Shown: piece by piece, positions 45,801 through 55,017 of the stretch
Position numbering within the stretch: position 1 is the first letter of the stretch
Layout: every line of letters begins with the position of its first letter
Assembly: GCF_003971065.1 (NCBI RefSeq)
Contig: NZ_RYDV01000001.1
Location: 248,001 to 312,000, forward strand
Source of the DNA: Candidimonas sp. SYP-B2681
Lineage (GTDB): Bacteria; Pseudomonadota; Gammaproteobacteria; Burkholderiales; Burkholderiaceae_B
Length of the DNA stretch: 64,000 nt
Reading direction: 5' to 3'
Translations under genes and position numbers: made by a program
The notes under the pieces: model-generated
Database searches by the model: none
Told to the model about the DNA's origin: nothing
Seen by the model: the letters and a program-made list of their open reading frames with translations, nothing else

Positions 45801-47885
45801 CAGAACAAGTCGATGTTCGCCTTGCAAGCAGCGCTGCGTCACTACACCGAAGCTCGCGCCTGGGGGCGTATCGAGGCCTTATTATCCGGTCTCAGTCTTG
45901 AACAGCGCTCGGCGTTCGATAAATCCAGCGTACTACTTGCAACCAGGGCGACGTATCTCTTCAAGGTCGGACGCTCGGATGCCGGCTTGGCAGATCTACG
46001 CCGGGCAGTACAGTCTGGCGACGCGGGGCAGGACATCAGGATCGCGTATTTATGGGGGTTGATCGGGTTCGGAAGCGACGAGGAGCTCCGCCTCGCCATG
46101 TATCAATGGCGGGACGCTGCAAAGCTGAATAGTGCTTACTGGGGCGTATTCGCTGCCGCCGGGCTGCGTATGGATAATCCTGCCATGGCGGTTCAGTATT
46201 TGCGCCAGCAACGCCCTCAAATGGGACAGGATCCTTCCTGGTTACTGGCGTTGGCCGATGCCGAAGAGGCCGCCGGTTATACCGACCGGTCCCGCGAGAT
46301 ACGTTTGGAAGCGTGGCGCTTGTTGGAAAGTGAGGCGATTGACGCGCCGCCAGCCACGCGCGACGAGTTTCGCGACAAAGCAGTTAAAAAGAATCGCTCT
46401 CTGGCTGCGCGCGCCAGCCTGAGCCCAACTTTCGCCAGCGGCGACTATTCACGCGGATTGTTGCTCGAGCTTCTTCGGCAAGAGCGCCGTTCACCGGAAG
46501 AAATTGCTGTTGCCAGTACCTTGTTGGGAGACGCGCCCGGACTTCCCACACTGCGTGACGTGATGATGTCCCGAACAGTCAACGCCTCAGGGAATATCGA
46601 GCCCGATCCCGATCAGATACCGCCGAACGCCAGCAGCGATACGGCCAAAGCTATCGCATTGGGCTGGGCCATCAGTGGCGAACATAACGATCTGGCAAAC
46701 GCCTGGCTGGCACGAGAATATATCCAGCGGTTATCCCGACTTCCGGATGCGGAGGTGGCACTCGCGTTGCAAACCAATGACCAGGAAACACTTGGGCGCG
46801 TGCTGGACTCCCACGGAGGACGACTTACTGCCGATAGTCGTGTGGCCGCACTGGTTCGCACCGGGAGAACTGATGAGGCGCAAACCATCGCTTTTCACGC
46901 CGCGGAAGGCGCTCCCGACAATGATGATCGATACGAAACCTCGAAACTCACCCTGATGCGAGATCGTCCAGCCGTCGGTGCCGATATCCTGACTAGTGAA
47001 TCTGACCCACTGAGTTATGTCGAGAGCGCCGCCGTGGGCGGCATGCAACTAACGGGTCGGGTCGCCATCGGCGTGGAGGCGATTCAGCGCAATCAGCGCA
47101 GTACAGACAAAGATCAGTTGCCGTGGGTACCTGCCCATGATCGCGAATTTAATCTCACCGTACGAGACGTCACGGTAAATCGCGATATTGCGGTCACTGT
47201 GGGGCATCGCAAGGCGCTCGACTCCTTCTATACCCTTAAAGCGCGGGGCGACTTCAATCGCCAAGGTCCTATAAGTACGACGGTGGCTTTCGGCCTGAAT
47301 CAGTTCACCAACTTGTCGGCGATAACTCAGGTAGGTGCTGTCAAAGATTACGTCAGCCTGGGCGCGCAATGGAGTCCCCCATCACGCTGGTTTGCGCAGG
47401 CATCCGCACAGGCAAATCGCTTCTATGCGCAAGACCGAACCTACCTTGGGCATGGGTTTGATCTTGCTGCCGGCGCGGGTTACCGGATTCGGGCGACACA
47501 TCCAAGCTGGAACGTTCGCATGATTGCCCAACGTGGAATTTATTCTGCCAGCGACAACGTGATCCCTTCGTTTAGCCCTTTGACGCCTGGTGGCAGGGCG
47601 CCTTTTGCCGCTGAGATCATGCCGCAAAATTTCACGCAGCTTGGGCTTGTGCTGGGCTTTGGCTCAACCGGAAAAGACAGCTATTCACGTGCGTGGCGAC
47701 CTTTCTTCGATCTTGGCTATGTGCATGATAGCAACCAGGGATGGGGGCCTTACGTCACTATCGGGGTTGGCGGATCGGTACTGGGAAGAGATAACCTGCG
47801 CCTTTTGTTTCTTCACCAGGCTGCGCCGCAAGGTGGCACGCAGAGGGTGACGCAGATCGGGCTGTCTTATCGATTGTTCTTCTAA
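42846..47885 (+). CDS. pelB: Pel outer-membrane export protein PelB
   Basis: The 1679-residue product has an N-terminal membrane anchor (about 13-31), a long series of TPR-like helical repeats (about 50-1350) and a C-terminal beta-barrel of about 300 residues ending in aromatic QIGLSYRLFF, typical of outer-membrane proteins. PelB forms the periplasmic scaffold and outer-membrane pore for Pel polysaccharide. Pseudomonas aeruginosa PelB has 1193 residues; the excess is explained by an internal duplication of about 375 residues. The start is TTG at 42846, with AGCAGG upstream. First gene of a seven-gene pel operon. Confidence 0.93.
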   Translation: MSLIRSREQLCPVTLAAAIGLSVVLALVVVYPHDDKQARTLSSAPPSELSIAYLEAWLRLKPDSPEYLGSLGSQYLKMGRWTAALGTAQKLKRIKGDESAYRHALLLDVAATEQITYQTPPHQPQRRVNLARFIVALDAAAHFQWDTPVMESLADKALRAGAHGAMLSFYKKLAAYDSARSAHWQEKVGEAALATKAYDDAAFAYFAASEASRTLEDKRNGFINALKVLRSANQVTRACEEGARRLGTLAQDRDTVKFMLELAREGNRSDLVARYGRALMELSPLSQLRPLYPEFAVAVHAAATYQPPRAMPIPLYSSHRIAGAGPHAQRHLTAAQGPVGSTITAEYDLVFQAFLESNQLTDAQAVAQRAMDAGLEPRVWAQRLAQVARWNNQPDVALKYGLIFARASGDPAAWAEVLSLAPHLDDDKAYLEAWSQDSSRTAPAGDLDAGLDSLLAEYMKLHRWESALRMIGKLRDQGDAQTRQRILASEITALEQSAYSYPVEDPRRAVRLGELRAALERADSYPWDVAALTSFAGKAEAAGAHELMSRYYRKLVVADRANAIKWQAKLGDAALARQAYDDAAMAYFAAQDMATTEDSRRQYFIAALKVMVAQGRPADACNEAEKRAGELAEDPETLRYLVYLARQAGRGDLMARYARDLIKFSTQSHHNSRLERWHAEHPAKPAAYAEYKQPRSHPLAHYIAFTQAGSADNIAGQEKKNDFDLAFQAFLESNQLDEAEALAQRALQQGLDPLTWMPRLAQVAQWNNHPETALQYWFEFAQASGDAQAWSTVRTMAPQLGNDRAYVGALEYFADLAPADLSLVDGIVAAYERLNEPNSAMAYLQSRATGALRIPILERSAALAERTGNLDAALGAYRSLLMADVRNPLYAMHVADLLYRKGDVAGAMIVLRERRQDAGAQPEAAPYWRLYAKLAGLVRHDEDALYAHRQLLATGQATPTDLDGMLYLYESHPIDAGRLAEAQFVQNKSMFALQAALRHYTEARAWGRIEALLSGLSLEQRSAFDKSSVLLATRATYLFKVGRSDAGLADLRRAVQSGDAGQDIRIAYLWGLIGFGSDEELRLAMYQWRDAAKLNSAYWGVFAAAGLRMDNPAMAVQYLRQQRPQMGQDPSWLLALADAEEAAGYTDRSREIRLEAWRLLESEAIDAPPATRDEFRDKAVKKNRSLAARASLSPTFASGDYSRGLLLELLRQERRSPEEIAVASTLLGDAPGLPTLRDVMMSRTVNASGNIEPDPDQIPPNASSDTAKAIALGWAISGEHNDLANAWLAREYIQRLSRLPDAEVALALQTNDQETLGRVLDSHGGRLTADSRVAALVRTGRTDEAQTIAFHAAEGAPDNDDRYETSKLTLMRDRPAVGADILTSESDPLSYVESAAVGGMQLTGRVAIGVEAIQRNQRSTDKDQLPWVPAHDREFNLTVRDVTVNRDIAVTVGHRKALDSFYTLKARGDFNRQGPISTTVAFGLNQFTNLSAITQVGAVKDYVSLGAQWSPPSRWFAQASAQANRFYAQDRTYLGHGFDLAAGAGYRIRATHPSWNVRMIAQRGIYSASDNVIPSFSPLTPGGRAPFAAEIMPQNFTQLGLVLGFGSTGKDSYSRAWRPFFDLGYVHDSNQGWGPYVTIGVGGSVLGRDNLRLLFLHQAAPQGGTQRVTQIGLSYRLFF

Positions 47886-47949
47886 ACCGTGGCGGCGTGC
47901 TGATGTGGCACGGCACTTGCATCAATTTATCAAAGGTCGGAGCAAAGCA

Positions 47950-48489
47950 ATGACAATCATGAAGCAGAACCGTTTTGTAATATGGGCAGGCGTCTTGTCT
48001 CTGGCAATGTTGGGCAGTTGCTCTACGACAGATGTGGGCCATGCACCTGCACTTTCGAAGGATGAAAGGTTAGTGATGTTGCCCATTGCCAACCAAACCG
48101 AGACACCCGGAGCGGGCGAGCGTGCCCAAAGTATTGCTCAGAGCATCTTGCTTCAACAGGGACTTGAAGGCGTGCAGCGATATCCGGCCGACCATGTCGG
48201 TGACGCGGTGATGGGCTATTCGCCAACGCAGACCAGGTCCGAGGCACTTGAATGGGCGCGTGGGACCGGTGCCGCTTACGCATTGACAGGTTCCGTACAG
48301 GAGTGGCGGTACAAGGTAGGTGTCGATGGTGAGCCTGTAGTCGGTCTTACTTTCGACCTGATTGATCTGGGCAGTGGTGCAACGGTGTGGAGCGCGACGG
48401 GTAGTCGTAGCGGCTGGAGTCGCTCCAGCGTGACAGGCGTTGGACATGCTTTGATGCGCGAGTTGTTAGCCCCGTTGGCGTTGCGATAA
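47950..48489 (+). CDS. pelC: Pel lipoprotein PelC
   Basis: The 179-residue protein has a signal peptide with lipobox LGSC (acylated Cys), followed by a CsgG-like domain: LVMLPIANQTETPGAGERAQSIAQSILLQQGL, GAAYALTGSVQEWRYKVGVDGEPVVGLTFDLIDL. PelC is an outer-membrane lipoprotein that forms a ring on the periplasmic side of PelB. GGAG lies 8 bases before the ATG at 47950. The next gene starts within the stop codon (TAATG). Confidence 0.94.
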   Translation: MTIMKQNRFVIWAGVLSLAMLGSCSTTDVGHAPALSKDERLVMLPIANQTETPGAGERAQSIAQSILLQQGLEGVQRYPADHVGDAVMGYSPTQTRSEALEWARGTGAAYALTGSVQEWRYKVGVDGEPVVGLTFDLIDLGSGATVWSATGSRSGWSRSSVTGVGHALMRELLAPLALR

Positions 48490-49874
48490 TGCATGAGATT
48501 GGCATCCTGACGTCCATGCTTTTTCGGCGAGCCCGTACAGGCCTGTCGGGGGTGTTTGGCATTCGTAGACAATTCGGCCGGTCGCTTGCACCGGCCTTGA
48601 TTCGACCCGGCGCTGTCATAGAGGTGGTCGCCGGAATGGTTGTGGTTATGGCGGCAGGTTTTCTGCTTGAGCCGCCAGATCCTTTGTTTCTAGACGGCAG
48701 CTTCCCCTGGATTTGGCTGGCTGCCAACGTTTTCGCCATGCGTTATGGGGCCCTGCTGGGAATGCTGTCCGGCTTCTGCATTTGGCTTGGTTGGTTGCTC
48801 CTTTACCCCGAAACAGGCATGAACGATTTTCCGACCATGCTGTTTGTCGGCGGGCTGGTGCAGGTCATTGTTATTGGCCATTTCTGCGATATCTGGGCAG
48901 ATCGGATACGACGATTGCGAAGTGCCAATAACTACCTGCGAGATAGCCTGGTCTCGATAACCAATAATCACTATTTACTTCGTGCTTCGCATGAGCGGCT
49001 TGAGCAGGATGCCCTCGCCAGGCCGGCAACGTTGCGTGACGCGATTGAGCATTTGCGTAGTCTGCCTGCGCCCGCTCATTCGGGGACGCCATTTCCGAAT
49101 GCGCAGGCTGTACTCGAATTTGTCGCTACCGCTTGTCAAATCACCGAGGCCGCCGTTTTTCCTATGTCCAGTAAAGGATTTTCGTCGGCCGCGGTTGCGT
49201 CGGTGGGCGTGCCGTTCGAACTCAGTGTCGACGACGCCCTGGTGGCGGCTTGCGTCGAACAGCGGGCGCTGACCCATCTGCGCCAATCGGAGTCTTGGGA
49301 TAGCGCATATCTGGCCTGCGTGCCCATTGTCGGCACGAGCGGGAATTTCATGGGCATCCTGGCTGTGCGGAGAATGCCTTTTCTCGCCTTGAATACCCGA
49401 AATCTAGAATTGCTGTTGGTACTGTTTAACTATTATGCCGACGGTCTTGAGGAGCACGCCGTTGCGGCACCCGTGCAGGCAATCGCCCAGTGCCCGTACG
49501 GTTTCGCTGTCGAACTGGGACGTCTAGCCCGCATGCGCAAAGCCAGCGGGATCCGTTCGTCACTGCTGGGAGTTGTCTGTCCAAGCGGTTTTTCGGGAGA
49601 TTCGCTGTATGACCGGCTTATGCAGGAGCGGCGTTCGCTGGATCTGCTGTGGAGGTTCAGTAGTGGTCGCTCGCACGTCGTTATTGTGCTTATGCCCTTC
49701 ACCGACGACCGGGGCATCGATGGGTATCTGGACCGAGTCAACTCGAATGTCAAGACGCAGCTGGATATGGACTTCACCGAGGCCGGCGTGACCTTGTATC
49801 GCGCTGACGTCGACGCAGTGAATCCTGGAGCCGGCCTGAAGAACCTTCTTGGCCGGTGCCGATCTCATGGCTAA
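48489..49874 (+). CDS. pelD: c-di-GMP receptor PelD
   Basis: The 461-residue inner-membrane protein has four N-terminal hydrophobic helices (about 40-140), a helical linker, a GAF domain (about 200-325) and a degenerate GGDEF domain without the GG(D/E)EF active site. The c-di-GMP inhibitory site RxxD is present as RSLD at 382-385, so allosteric control by c-di-GMP should be kept. PelD activates the PelF glycosyltransferase machinery. It starts in the pelC stop codon and overlaps pelE. Confidence 0.94.
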   Translation: MHEIGILTSMLFRRARTGLSGVFGIRRQFGRSLAPALIRPGAVIEVVAGMVVVMAAGFLLEPPDPLFLDGSFPWIWLAANVFAMRYGALLGMLSGFCIWLGWLLLYPETGMNDFPTMLFVGGLVQVIVIGHFCDIWADRIRRLRSANNYLRDSLVSITNNHYLLRASHERLEQDALARPATLRDAIEHLRSLPAPAHSGTPFPNAQAVLEFVATACQITEAAVFPMSSKGFSSAAVASVGVPFELSVDDALVAACVEQRALTHLRQSESWDSAYLACVPIVGTSGNFMGILAVRRMPFLALNTRNLELLLVLFNYYADGLEEHAVAAPVQAIAQCPYGFAVELGRLARMRKASGIRSSLLGVVCPSGFSGDSLYDRLMQERRSLDLLWRFSSGRSHVVIVLMPFTDDRGIDGYLDRVNSNVKTQLDMDFTEAGVTLYRADVDAVNPGAGLKNLLGRCRSHG

Positions 49875-50871
49875 CCGTCTCTTTGCCTTCTTGCTGGCGT
49901 GCGCTGCAGTGCTGTTTCAAACGATTGCTCTACTAGCCTTCGTTGGAGATGGGGGGCCGGAAATAGAGCGCGTCATGGAATTTTTCGCTTGGCAAATTTT
50001 CGCTGCCTTGAGCGCGGCAATATGGCTCCTGCGGCTGTATGCCGTCGGCGACCGCCACGCAAGCGCGTGGATATTTCTTCATGCGTTCCTCGTCTTCATG
50101 TTTTTGCCTGTGGTAGGGCAGCTTCTGCTTTTCGGGAACCTGATACTGGTTATGACGTTTCCTGCACGCGACGAACCTCGGGAAACCGCGTTCCTCCAGA
50201 CGCCACGGTATCCCAGTCATCCAATACCGGAAGGGACGTTCGGAACCATTGCACGACTGCGGACACAACTAAGCGATACGGGTGTATCGGAGGACGAGCG
50301 CTTGGCGGCGATGGTGGCGATGCGATCCTTGCCCCTGCACTTGACGGGCGAAATCCTGCGTCGGCGACTATCCGATTCTTCGGAAGAGATACGGCTGCTC
50401 GCTTACGGAATCGCTGAAGCGGCTGAGAAAAGCTTGATGCAGCGAATCTTTACGTTTAAAGAGCGATTGAATCAGGAGAATAATGCTGTGGAGCAAGCCG
50501 AACTGACGAGTTGGTTGGCCGAGTTGCATTGGGAACTCGTCTACCAGAAGCTGGTTCACGGTCCGGTTCTTCGCTACACCGTCGAAACTGCAGAACGGTA
50601 CGCGCGTGAGTCGCTCGCTATAGACGAGGACAATATGGATATGTGGTGCCTGCTCGGTAGATGCGCATTGGTACGCGATGAACCGCACGCCGCAGGCCAT
50701 TTTTTCGAACAGGCGCGCGCGCGCCACTTTCCCGAAGGACGATTGTTGCCCTGGATGGCTGAGGCCGCGTTTGAGCGTCGCGATTATCGGCGCATAGCTG
50801 AATTTCTAAGTCCGCTGAACGAGGGACCTGCGAGGCCCGGCGTCCAGCCTGCCATGAATTACTGGAAATGA
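49867..50871 (+). CDS. pelE: Pel inner-membrane protein PelE
   Basis: The 334-residue product has two N-terminal membrane helices followed by a mostly helical cytosolic part with TPR-like segments (for instance ALVRDEPHAAGHFFEQARARHF), matching PelE. PelE helps assemble the PelD-PelF-PelG synthase complex. The ATG at 49867 overlaps the end of pelD by 8 bases. Confidence 0.88.
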   Translation: MANRLFAFLLACAAVLFQTIALLAFVGDGGPEIERVMEFFAWQIFAALSAAIWLLRLYAVGDRHASAWIFLHAFLVFMFLPVVGQLLLFGNLILVMTFPARDEPRETAFLQTPRYPSHPIPEGTFGTIARLRTQLSDTGVSEDERLAAMVAMRSLPLHLTGEILRRRLSDSSEEIRLLAYGIAEAAEKSLMQRIFTFKERLNQENNAVEQAELTSWLAELHWELVYQKLVHGPVLRYTVETAERYARESLAIDEDNMDMWCLLGRCALVRDEPHAAGHFFEQARARHFPEGRLLPWMAEAAFERRDYRRIAEFLSPLNEGPARPGVQPAMNYWK

Positions 50872-52430
50872 ACCCATTATTGAATCGTCGCGCCCAACGT
50901 GTGGATATTCTTTTGCTGCTGGAGGGAACATTCCCCTATGTGCCAGGAGGGGTGTCAGCCTGGGTGAATCAGATGATACGCGCCTTTCCCCAATATGAGT
51001 TCGGCATTGTATTCATCGGTGGGCGGCGTGAGGACTATCCCAAACCGCATTACGAATTGCCAGACAACGTAGTGCATTTCGAAGAATTTTTCCTGCAGGA
51101 TGCGGACTCCACCGTTCCGGTGCGCAAAGCGTCCACCAACGCCAAGGCCTTCAAGCGAGTTGGCTGCCTGCATGATGTCTTCCGAGAGAAGGGTTCAGAG
51201 GCTATCGGTAAGCTCATGCGGGAAGTGGCACCTATGCTCACGGAGCATGGCGACCTGAGTGAAAAGCATTTTCGCCATAGCGAGGGTGCCTGGGATTTCC
51301 TGACTGCCCGATACGAACAATATTGTACCGATCCATCGTTCACCGATTACTTCTGGACGGTGCGAATTATGCACATGCCAATATGGCGATTGGTCCGTAT
51401 CTGCGAAAACCTGATTCCCGCCCGGCTATACCACACCTGTTCGACCGGGTACGCGGGGCTTCTTGGAGCGCTGTTGCGTTATCGCTCGGATACGCCGTTA
51501 TTGGTGTCCGAGCATGGCATCTATACCAAAGAACGAAAAATTGACCTTCTGCAGAGCCAATGGCTGCAGGACAATCGCAGCGTATTCGAAAAGGACATCT
51601 CGAAGCCTGGTTATTTCCAGAGCTTGTGGGTGCGTTTTTTCGAGGCGATGGGGCGAGTCTGTTATGACGCGGCAGATGAAATCGTTGCCTTGTACGAAGG
51701 AAATCGCCAACGCCAGATCCACGACGGTGCTCCTGCTGCTAGAACCCGTCGTATCCCCAACGGTATCGATGTCAATCGGTACATAATGGTGCGCGACCAA
51801 CGCCCCGAGGTAACGCCGCAAGTCGTGGCTTTGATAGGGCGCGTAGTGCCGATCAAGGACATCAAGACCTTTATACGCTCCATTTTCATTGCAACTCGCC
51901 GTCTCCCGAATCTGCGCGGCTGGATTATCGGTCCGCAGTATGAGGATCCCGAATATGTGCGCGAGTGTACTGATCTCGTGGCGAGTCTAGGACTCGAGAA
52001 TAATATTGAATTCCTCGGCTTCAGGCGCATCGACGAGCTCTTGCCAGAGGTCGGTCTTGTCGCGTTAAGCTCAATCAGTGAAGGGCTGCCTCTTGTCGTC
52101 CTCGAGGCTTTCGCTGCAGGGGTCCCCGTAGTCACTACCGACGTTGGGTCATGCCGCGAGTTAGTGGAGGGCGCAGGGGATGCGGATCAGAACTTGGGCT
52201 CGGCCGGTGCCGTGGTGGAAATCGCCAACCCTGGCCTTTTCGCAGATGCGATCATCGAGCTTCTGGAGCAACCTTTGAAGTGGCAGGCTGCACGGAAGTC
52301 TGCGATTGCGCGCGTAGAGCGCTACTACACGCATACTCTCATGGAAGCCGCCTATGGCGATCTCTATGAAGGCCTAATGAAGGACGCCAAAGAAAATATC
52401 GCTGCAGGAGAAACTTCGTGGCGGGGATAG
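50868..52430 (+). CDS. pelF: Pel glycosyltransferase PelF
   Basis: The 520-residue GT4-family enzyme starts with the acceptor-side loop LLLEGTFPYVPGGVSAWVNQMI, has LVSEHGIYTKERK, RRIPNGIDVNRY, VALIGRVVPIKDIKTFIRSI and the catalytic EX7E region SISEGLPLVVLEAFAAGVPVVTTDVGS. PelF uses UDP-GalNAc/GlcNAc to build the Pel chain in the cytoplasm. The ATGA overlap with pelE and 13-base overlap with pelG show tight coupling. Confidence 0.96.
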   Translation: MNPLLNRRAQRVDILLLLEGTFPYVPGGVSAWVNQMIRAFPQYEFGIVFIGGRREDYPKPHYELPDNVVHFEEFFLQDADSTVPVRKASTNAKAFKRVGCLHDVFREKGSEAIGKLMREVAPMLTEHGDLSEKHFRHSEGAWDFLTARYEQYCTDPSFTDYFWTVRIMHMPIWRLVRICENLIPARLYHTCSTGYAGLLGALLRYRSDTPLLVSEHGIYTKERKIDLLQSQWLQDNRSVFEKDISKPGYFQSLWVRFFEAMGRVCYDAADEIVALYEGNRQRQIHDGAPAARTRRIPNGIDVNRYIMVRDQRPEVTPQVVALIGRVVPIKDIKTFIRSIFIATRRLPNLRGWIIGPQYEDPEYVRECTDLVASLGLENNIEFLGFRRIDELLPEVGLVALSSISEGLPLVVLEAFAAGVPVVTTDVGSCRELVEGAGDADQNLGSAGAVVEIANPGLFADAIIELLEQPLKWQAARKSAIARVERYYTHTLMEAAYGDLYEGLMKDAKENIAAGETSWRG

Positions 52431-53794
52431 GATTTGTGTTGCGCAAGCTGCTCCAGCGCGACAGCTTGACTGCAACCTTATCGGCCTACGTCTATGCTGG
52501 CGTTATCAGCGCCGGCCCGTTAGTTCTGTCGATACTGGGCATTTTGCTTATCGGCTTCATCAGTTCAACGGCACTACGTGGCAGCGCGTACATCGTGCAG
52601 TTTCAAGTTTCGGTGACCTACCTCATCGCAGCCAGTCTCATCGTCAGCGGTGCCTTCCAGCTGCTTTTTTCGCGCTTTATATCGGATCGCTTGTTCGCAC
52701 GTGAGAACGATCGCATCCTGTCGGCTTATAACGCCGTGAGTCTCGTAACGACTGCGATTACGGGGCTGCTTGGGCTGGTGCTAGCGCTGACGATCTTTGA
52801 GAGTCAGTCGTTCGCCTATCGAGCCTTGATGCTCGCCGCCTTTGTCACAATCAGCCAAGTATGGCTCGGCGTGATATTCCTGGCCAGCGTCAAGCAATAC
52901 CGCAGCATTCTGGCTGCCTTTCTGGTCGGTTATACGGTGATCGTCGCTACCGCACTCATGATGGACAGGTTCGGGGTAGAGGGCCTGCTCGCCGGCTTTC
53001 TTCTGGGCCATATTGCGCTTCTGATGTACCTTTCGACTGTGATACATCTCCGGTTTCGCTCTCCCAGTTATATCTCGTGGGACGTTTTCGACAGACGCTA
53101 CGCCTATCCCTCTCTGGTGCTCGTCGGCTTGTTGTTCAACCTCGGGGTCTGGCTGGATAAGATCATGTTCTGGTTTTCCGAGACGGGCCAGGACGTTATT
53201 GGTCCACTGCGTGCGTCCGTCATCTACGATATTCCCGTTTTCATTTCCTACCTTTGCATCATTCCTGGAATGGCGGTCTTCCTTCTAAGGCTCGAGAGCG
53301 ATTTTGTTGAGCATTCCAATGGCTATTACGGCGCCACTCGGAGCGGCGGTACGCTGGGGCAACTACGTCTATTACGGGATCAAATGGTTGCCAGTGCGCG
53401 CATGGCCCTGTACGAGATACTGAAAATCCAGATAGTCGTGGTGTTATTGATTTTTGCGTTCGGCGAATCGCTGCTACGGGCCATCGGGATTTCGCCGCTA
53501 TATATGCCACTGCTGCAGGTGGACGTGATTGCGGCGAGTCTGCAAGTTCTCTTCCTTGGTGTGCTCAACATTTTCTTCTATTTAGACCGGCGCCGTATTG
53601 TTCTGAAGCTGACAACGCTATTCGCGGTGCTTAATGGGTTGTTTACGTGGTTGACGCTAGAAATTGGTCCTAACTCTTACGGTTATGGCTTCGCAGGCAG
53701 TTTGTTGGCTGTCACCTTGATTTCCGTATACACGTTGAACTATTGCTTTGATAAACTGGAATTCGACACCTATATGCTGCAAGAGAGCTCCTGA
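52418..53794 (+). CDS. pelG: Pel inner-membrane transporter PelG
   Basis: The 458-residue membrane protein, from a GTG at 52418, has about 12 hydrophobic helices of the Wzx/MOP type and starts AGIGFVLRKLLQRDSLTATL, the conserved PelG N-terminus. PelG moves the growing chain across the inner membrane together with PelD and PelE. It overlaps pelF and lies 3 bases from the next gene. Confidence 0.95.
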   Translation: MAGIGFVLRKLLQRDSLTATLSAYVYAGVISAGPLVLSILGILLIGFISSTALRGSAYIVQFQVSVTYLIAASLIVSGAFQLLFSRFISDRLFARENDRILSAYNAVSLVTTAITGLLGLVLALTIFESQSFAYRALMLAAFVTISQVWLGVIFLASVKQYRSILAAFLVGYTVIVATALMMDRFGVEGLLAGFLLGHIALLMYLSTVIHLRFRSPSYISWDVFDRRYAYPSLVLVGLLFNLGVWLDKIMFWFSETGQDVIGPLRASVIYDIPVFISYLCIIPGMAVFLLRLESDFVEHSNGYYGATRSGGTLGQLRLLRDQMVASARMALYEILKIQIVVVLLIFAFGESLLRAIGISPLYMPLLQVDVIAASLQVLFLGVLNIFFYLDRRRIVLKLTTLFAVLNGLFTWLTLEIGPNSYGYGFAGSLLAVTLISVYTLNYCFDKLEFDTYMLQESS

Positions 53795-53797
53795 TTC

Positions 53798-54706
53798 ATG
53801 CGTCCTGTCACTTACCCACGCCAGGCGGACTCACGCACTTGGCCGCCTCGTCGGCGTGTCCTCGTCGGGCTGCTGGGCACACTGTGCTTCGGGGTGGCTT
53901 GGGCCGAAGCCCCAGTCGACGCTACCGGCAATTCTGGAAGCATCGCCTTCTACTATGGTGATCAGCCACCCATAAGCGATCTTTCCCGGTTCGAGCTCGC
54001 CGTCGTGGAACCGGATACGGGGTTCGAGCCGCTTCAGGCCAAAGATGGCATAACGCGCTGGATTGCCTATGTCAGTGTTGGCGAAGTCCATCAGTCTCGA
54101 TCCTACTATCATGCCTTGCCCAAATCTTGGATAGTCGGACGCAACCCCGATTGGCAGTCGGACATCATCGATCAGACGGCACCCGGATGGCCCGAATTTT
54201 TCGTTGAGCACGTTATCGCACCGCTGTGGCAAAGAGGGTATACGGGGTTTTTTCTCGATACGCTGGACTCCTACCAGCTAGTGGTGAAAGATGACACCGA
54301 GCGCGAGCGCAATCAGAACGGTCTCATTGACGTTATCAAGGCCATTCACAGCCGCTTTCCCGATGCAGCACTAATACTGAACCGTGGATTTGAATTGCTG
54401 CCGGCGATTCATCAGTTGGTTGATGCGGTGGCTTTTGAGTCTTTGTTCAAAGGCTGGAATGAAACTCGTGGCGAATACACCGATGTCCCGGCGGCGGATC
54501 GACACTGGCTGGTTGATCAGACCCGCAGGGTCAAGCAGCTGTATTCCCTGCCTGTCATCGCCATTGACTACTGCGCGCCGGCAAACACGCAGTGCGCACG
54601 TGAAACCGTACAGCGTATCTGCGGACTTGGCTTGGTGCCCTATGTTGCCGATGGACGTTTGCAAACTGTCGGTTTTTCGGCATGGCCTGCATTGTGTAGC
54701 CCTTGA
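53798..54706 (+). CDS. GH114-only PelA-like glycosidase
   Basis: The 302-residue product has a signal peptide (ending AWAEA) and one GH114 (endo-alpha-1,4-polygalactosaminidase) domain: IAFYYGDQPPISDLSRFELAVVEPD, WIAYVSVGEVHQSR with the conserved Glu, GYTGFFLDTLDSYQL, ALILNRGFELLP and AFESLFKGW. This matches the N-terminal hydrolase of PelA. PelA of P. aeruginosa has about 950 residues and also carries a deacetylase needed for Pel export; that part is absent here. It is the last gene of the operon, 3 bases after pelG. Confidence 0.92.
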   Translation: MRPVTYPRQADSRTWPPRRRVLVGLLGTLCFGVAWAEAPVDATGNSGSIAFYYGDQPPISDLSRFELAVVEPDTGFEPLQAKDGITRWIAYVSVGEVHQSRSYYHALPKSWIVGRNPDWQSDIIDQTAPGWPEFFVEHVIAPLWQRGYTGFFLDTLDSYQLVVKDDTERERNQNGLIDVIKAIHSRFPDAALILNRGFELLPAIHQLVDAVAFESLFKGWNETRGEYTDVPAADRHWLVDQTRRVKQLYSLPVIAIDYCAPANTQCARETVQRICGLGLVPYVADGRLQTVGFSAWPALCSP

Positions 54707-54746
54707 TTCATTACAGGGTGCGGGTTTTAGCTGCTAGTCCCGTATC

Positions 54747-54974
54747 AAGCATACTCAACAAACGACAAAACTCCCCACCCGCGACTGCCTCGGCCGTCTG
54801 GCAGGGCAGTCTAGTGAGTACCTGGTAAGTTCATTGCAGGCTTACCGCGACGGGCTTCGGCAGGGTGGTATGGCGGCAATGATGACGCCACAGGCTGCCA
54901 CGCTGTCTGAACAGGACATCCTCGATATTGCTGCGTATTACAGCGCGCAAGATCCGGCTGCCAAGCCGAAGTAG
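54747..54974 (+). pseudogene. Cytochrome c C-terminal remnant
   Basis: The frame ending at the TAG at 54972 reads LAGQSSEYLVSSLQAYRDGLRQGGM, then MMTPQAATLSEQDILDIAAYYSAQDPAAK, which is the C-terminal half of a class I cytochrome c553-like domain, including the Met ligand region. The N-terminal half with the CxxCH haem site is missing and the upstream frame contains no start. It is a broken fragment after the pel operon. Confidence 0.7.
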
Positions 54975-55017
54975 TTTCCGCACATCGGGCGTTGGTTAAT
55001 GATCACATCACGACTAT

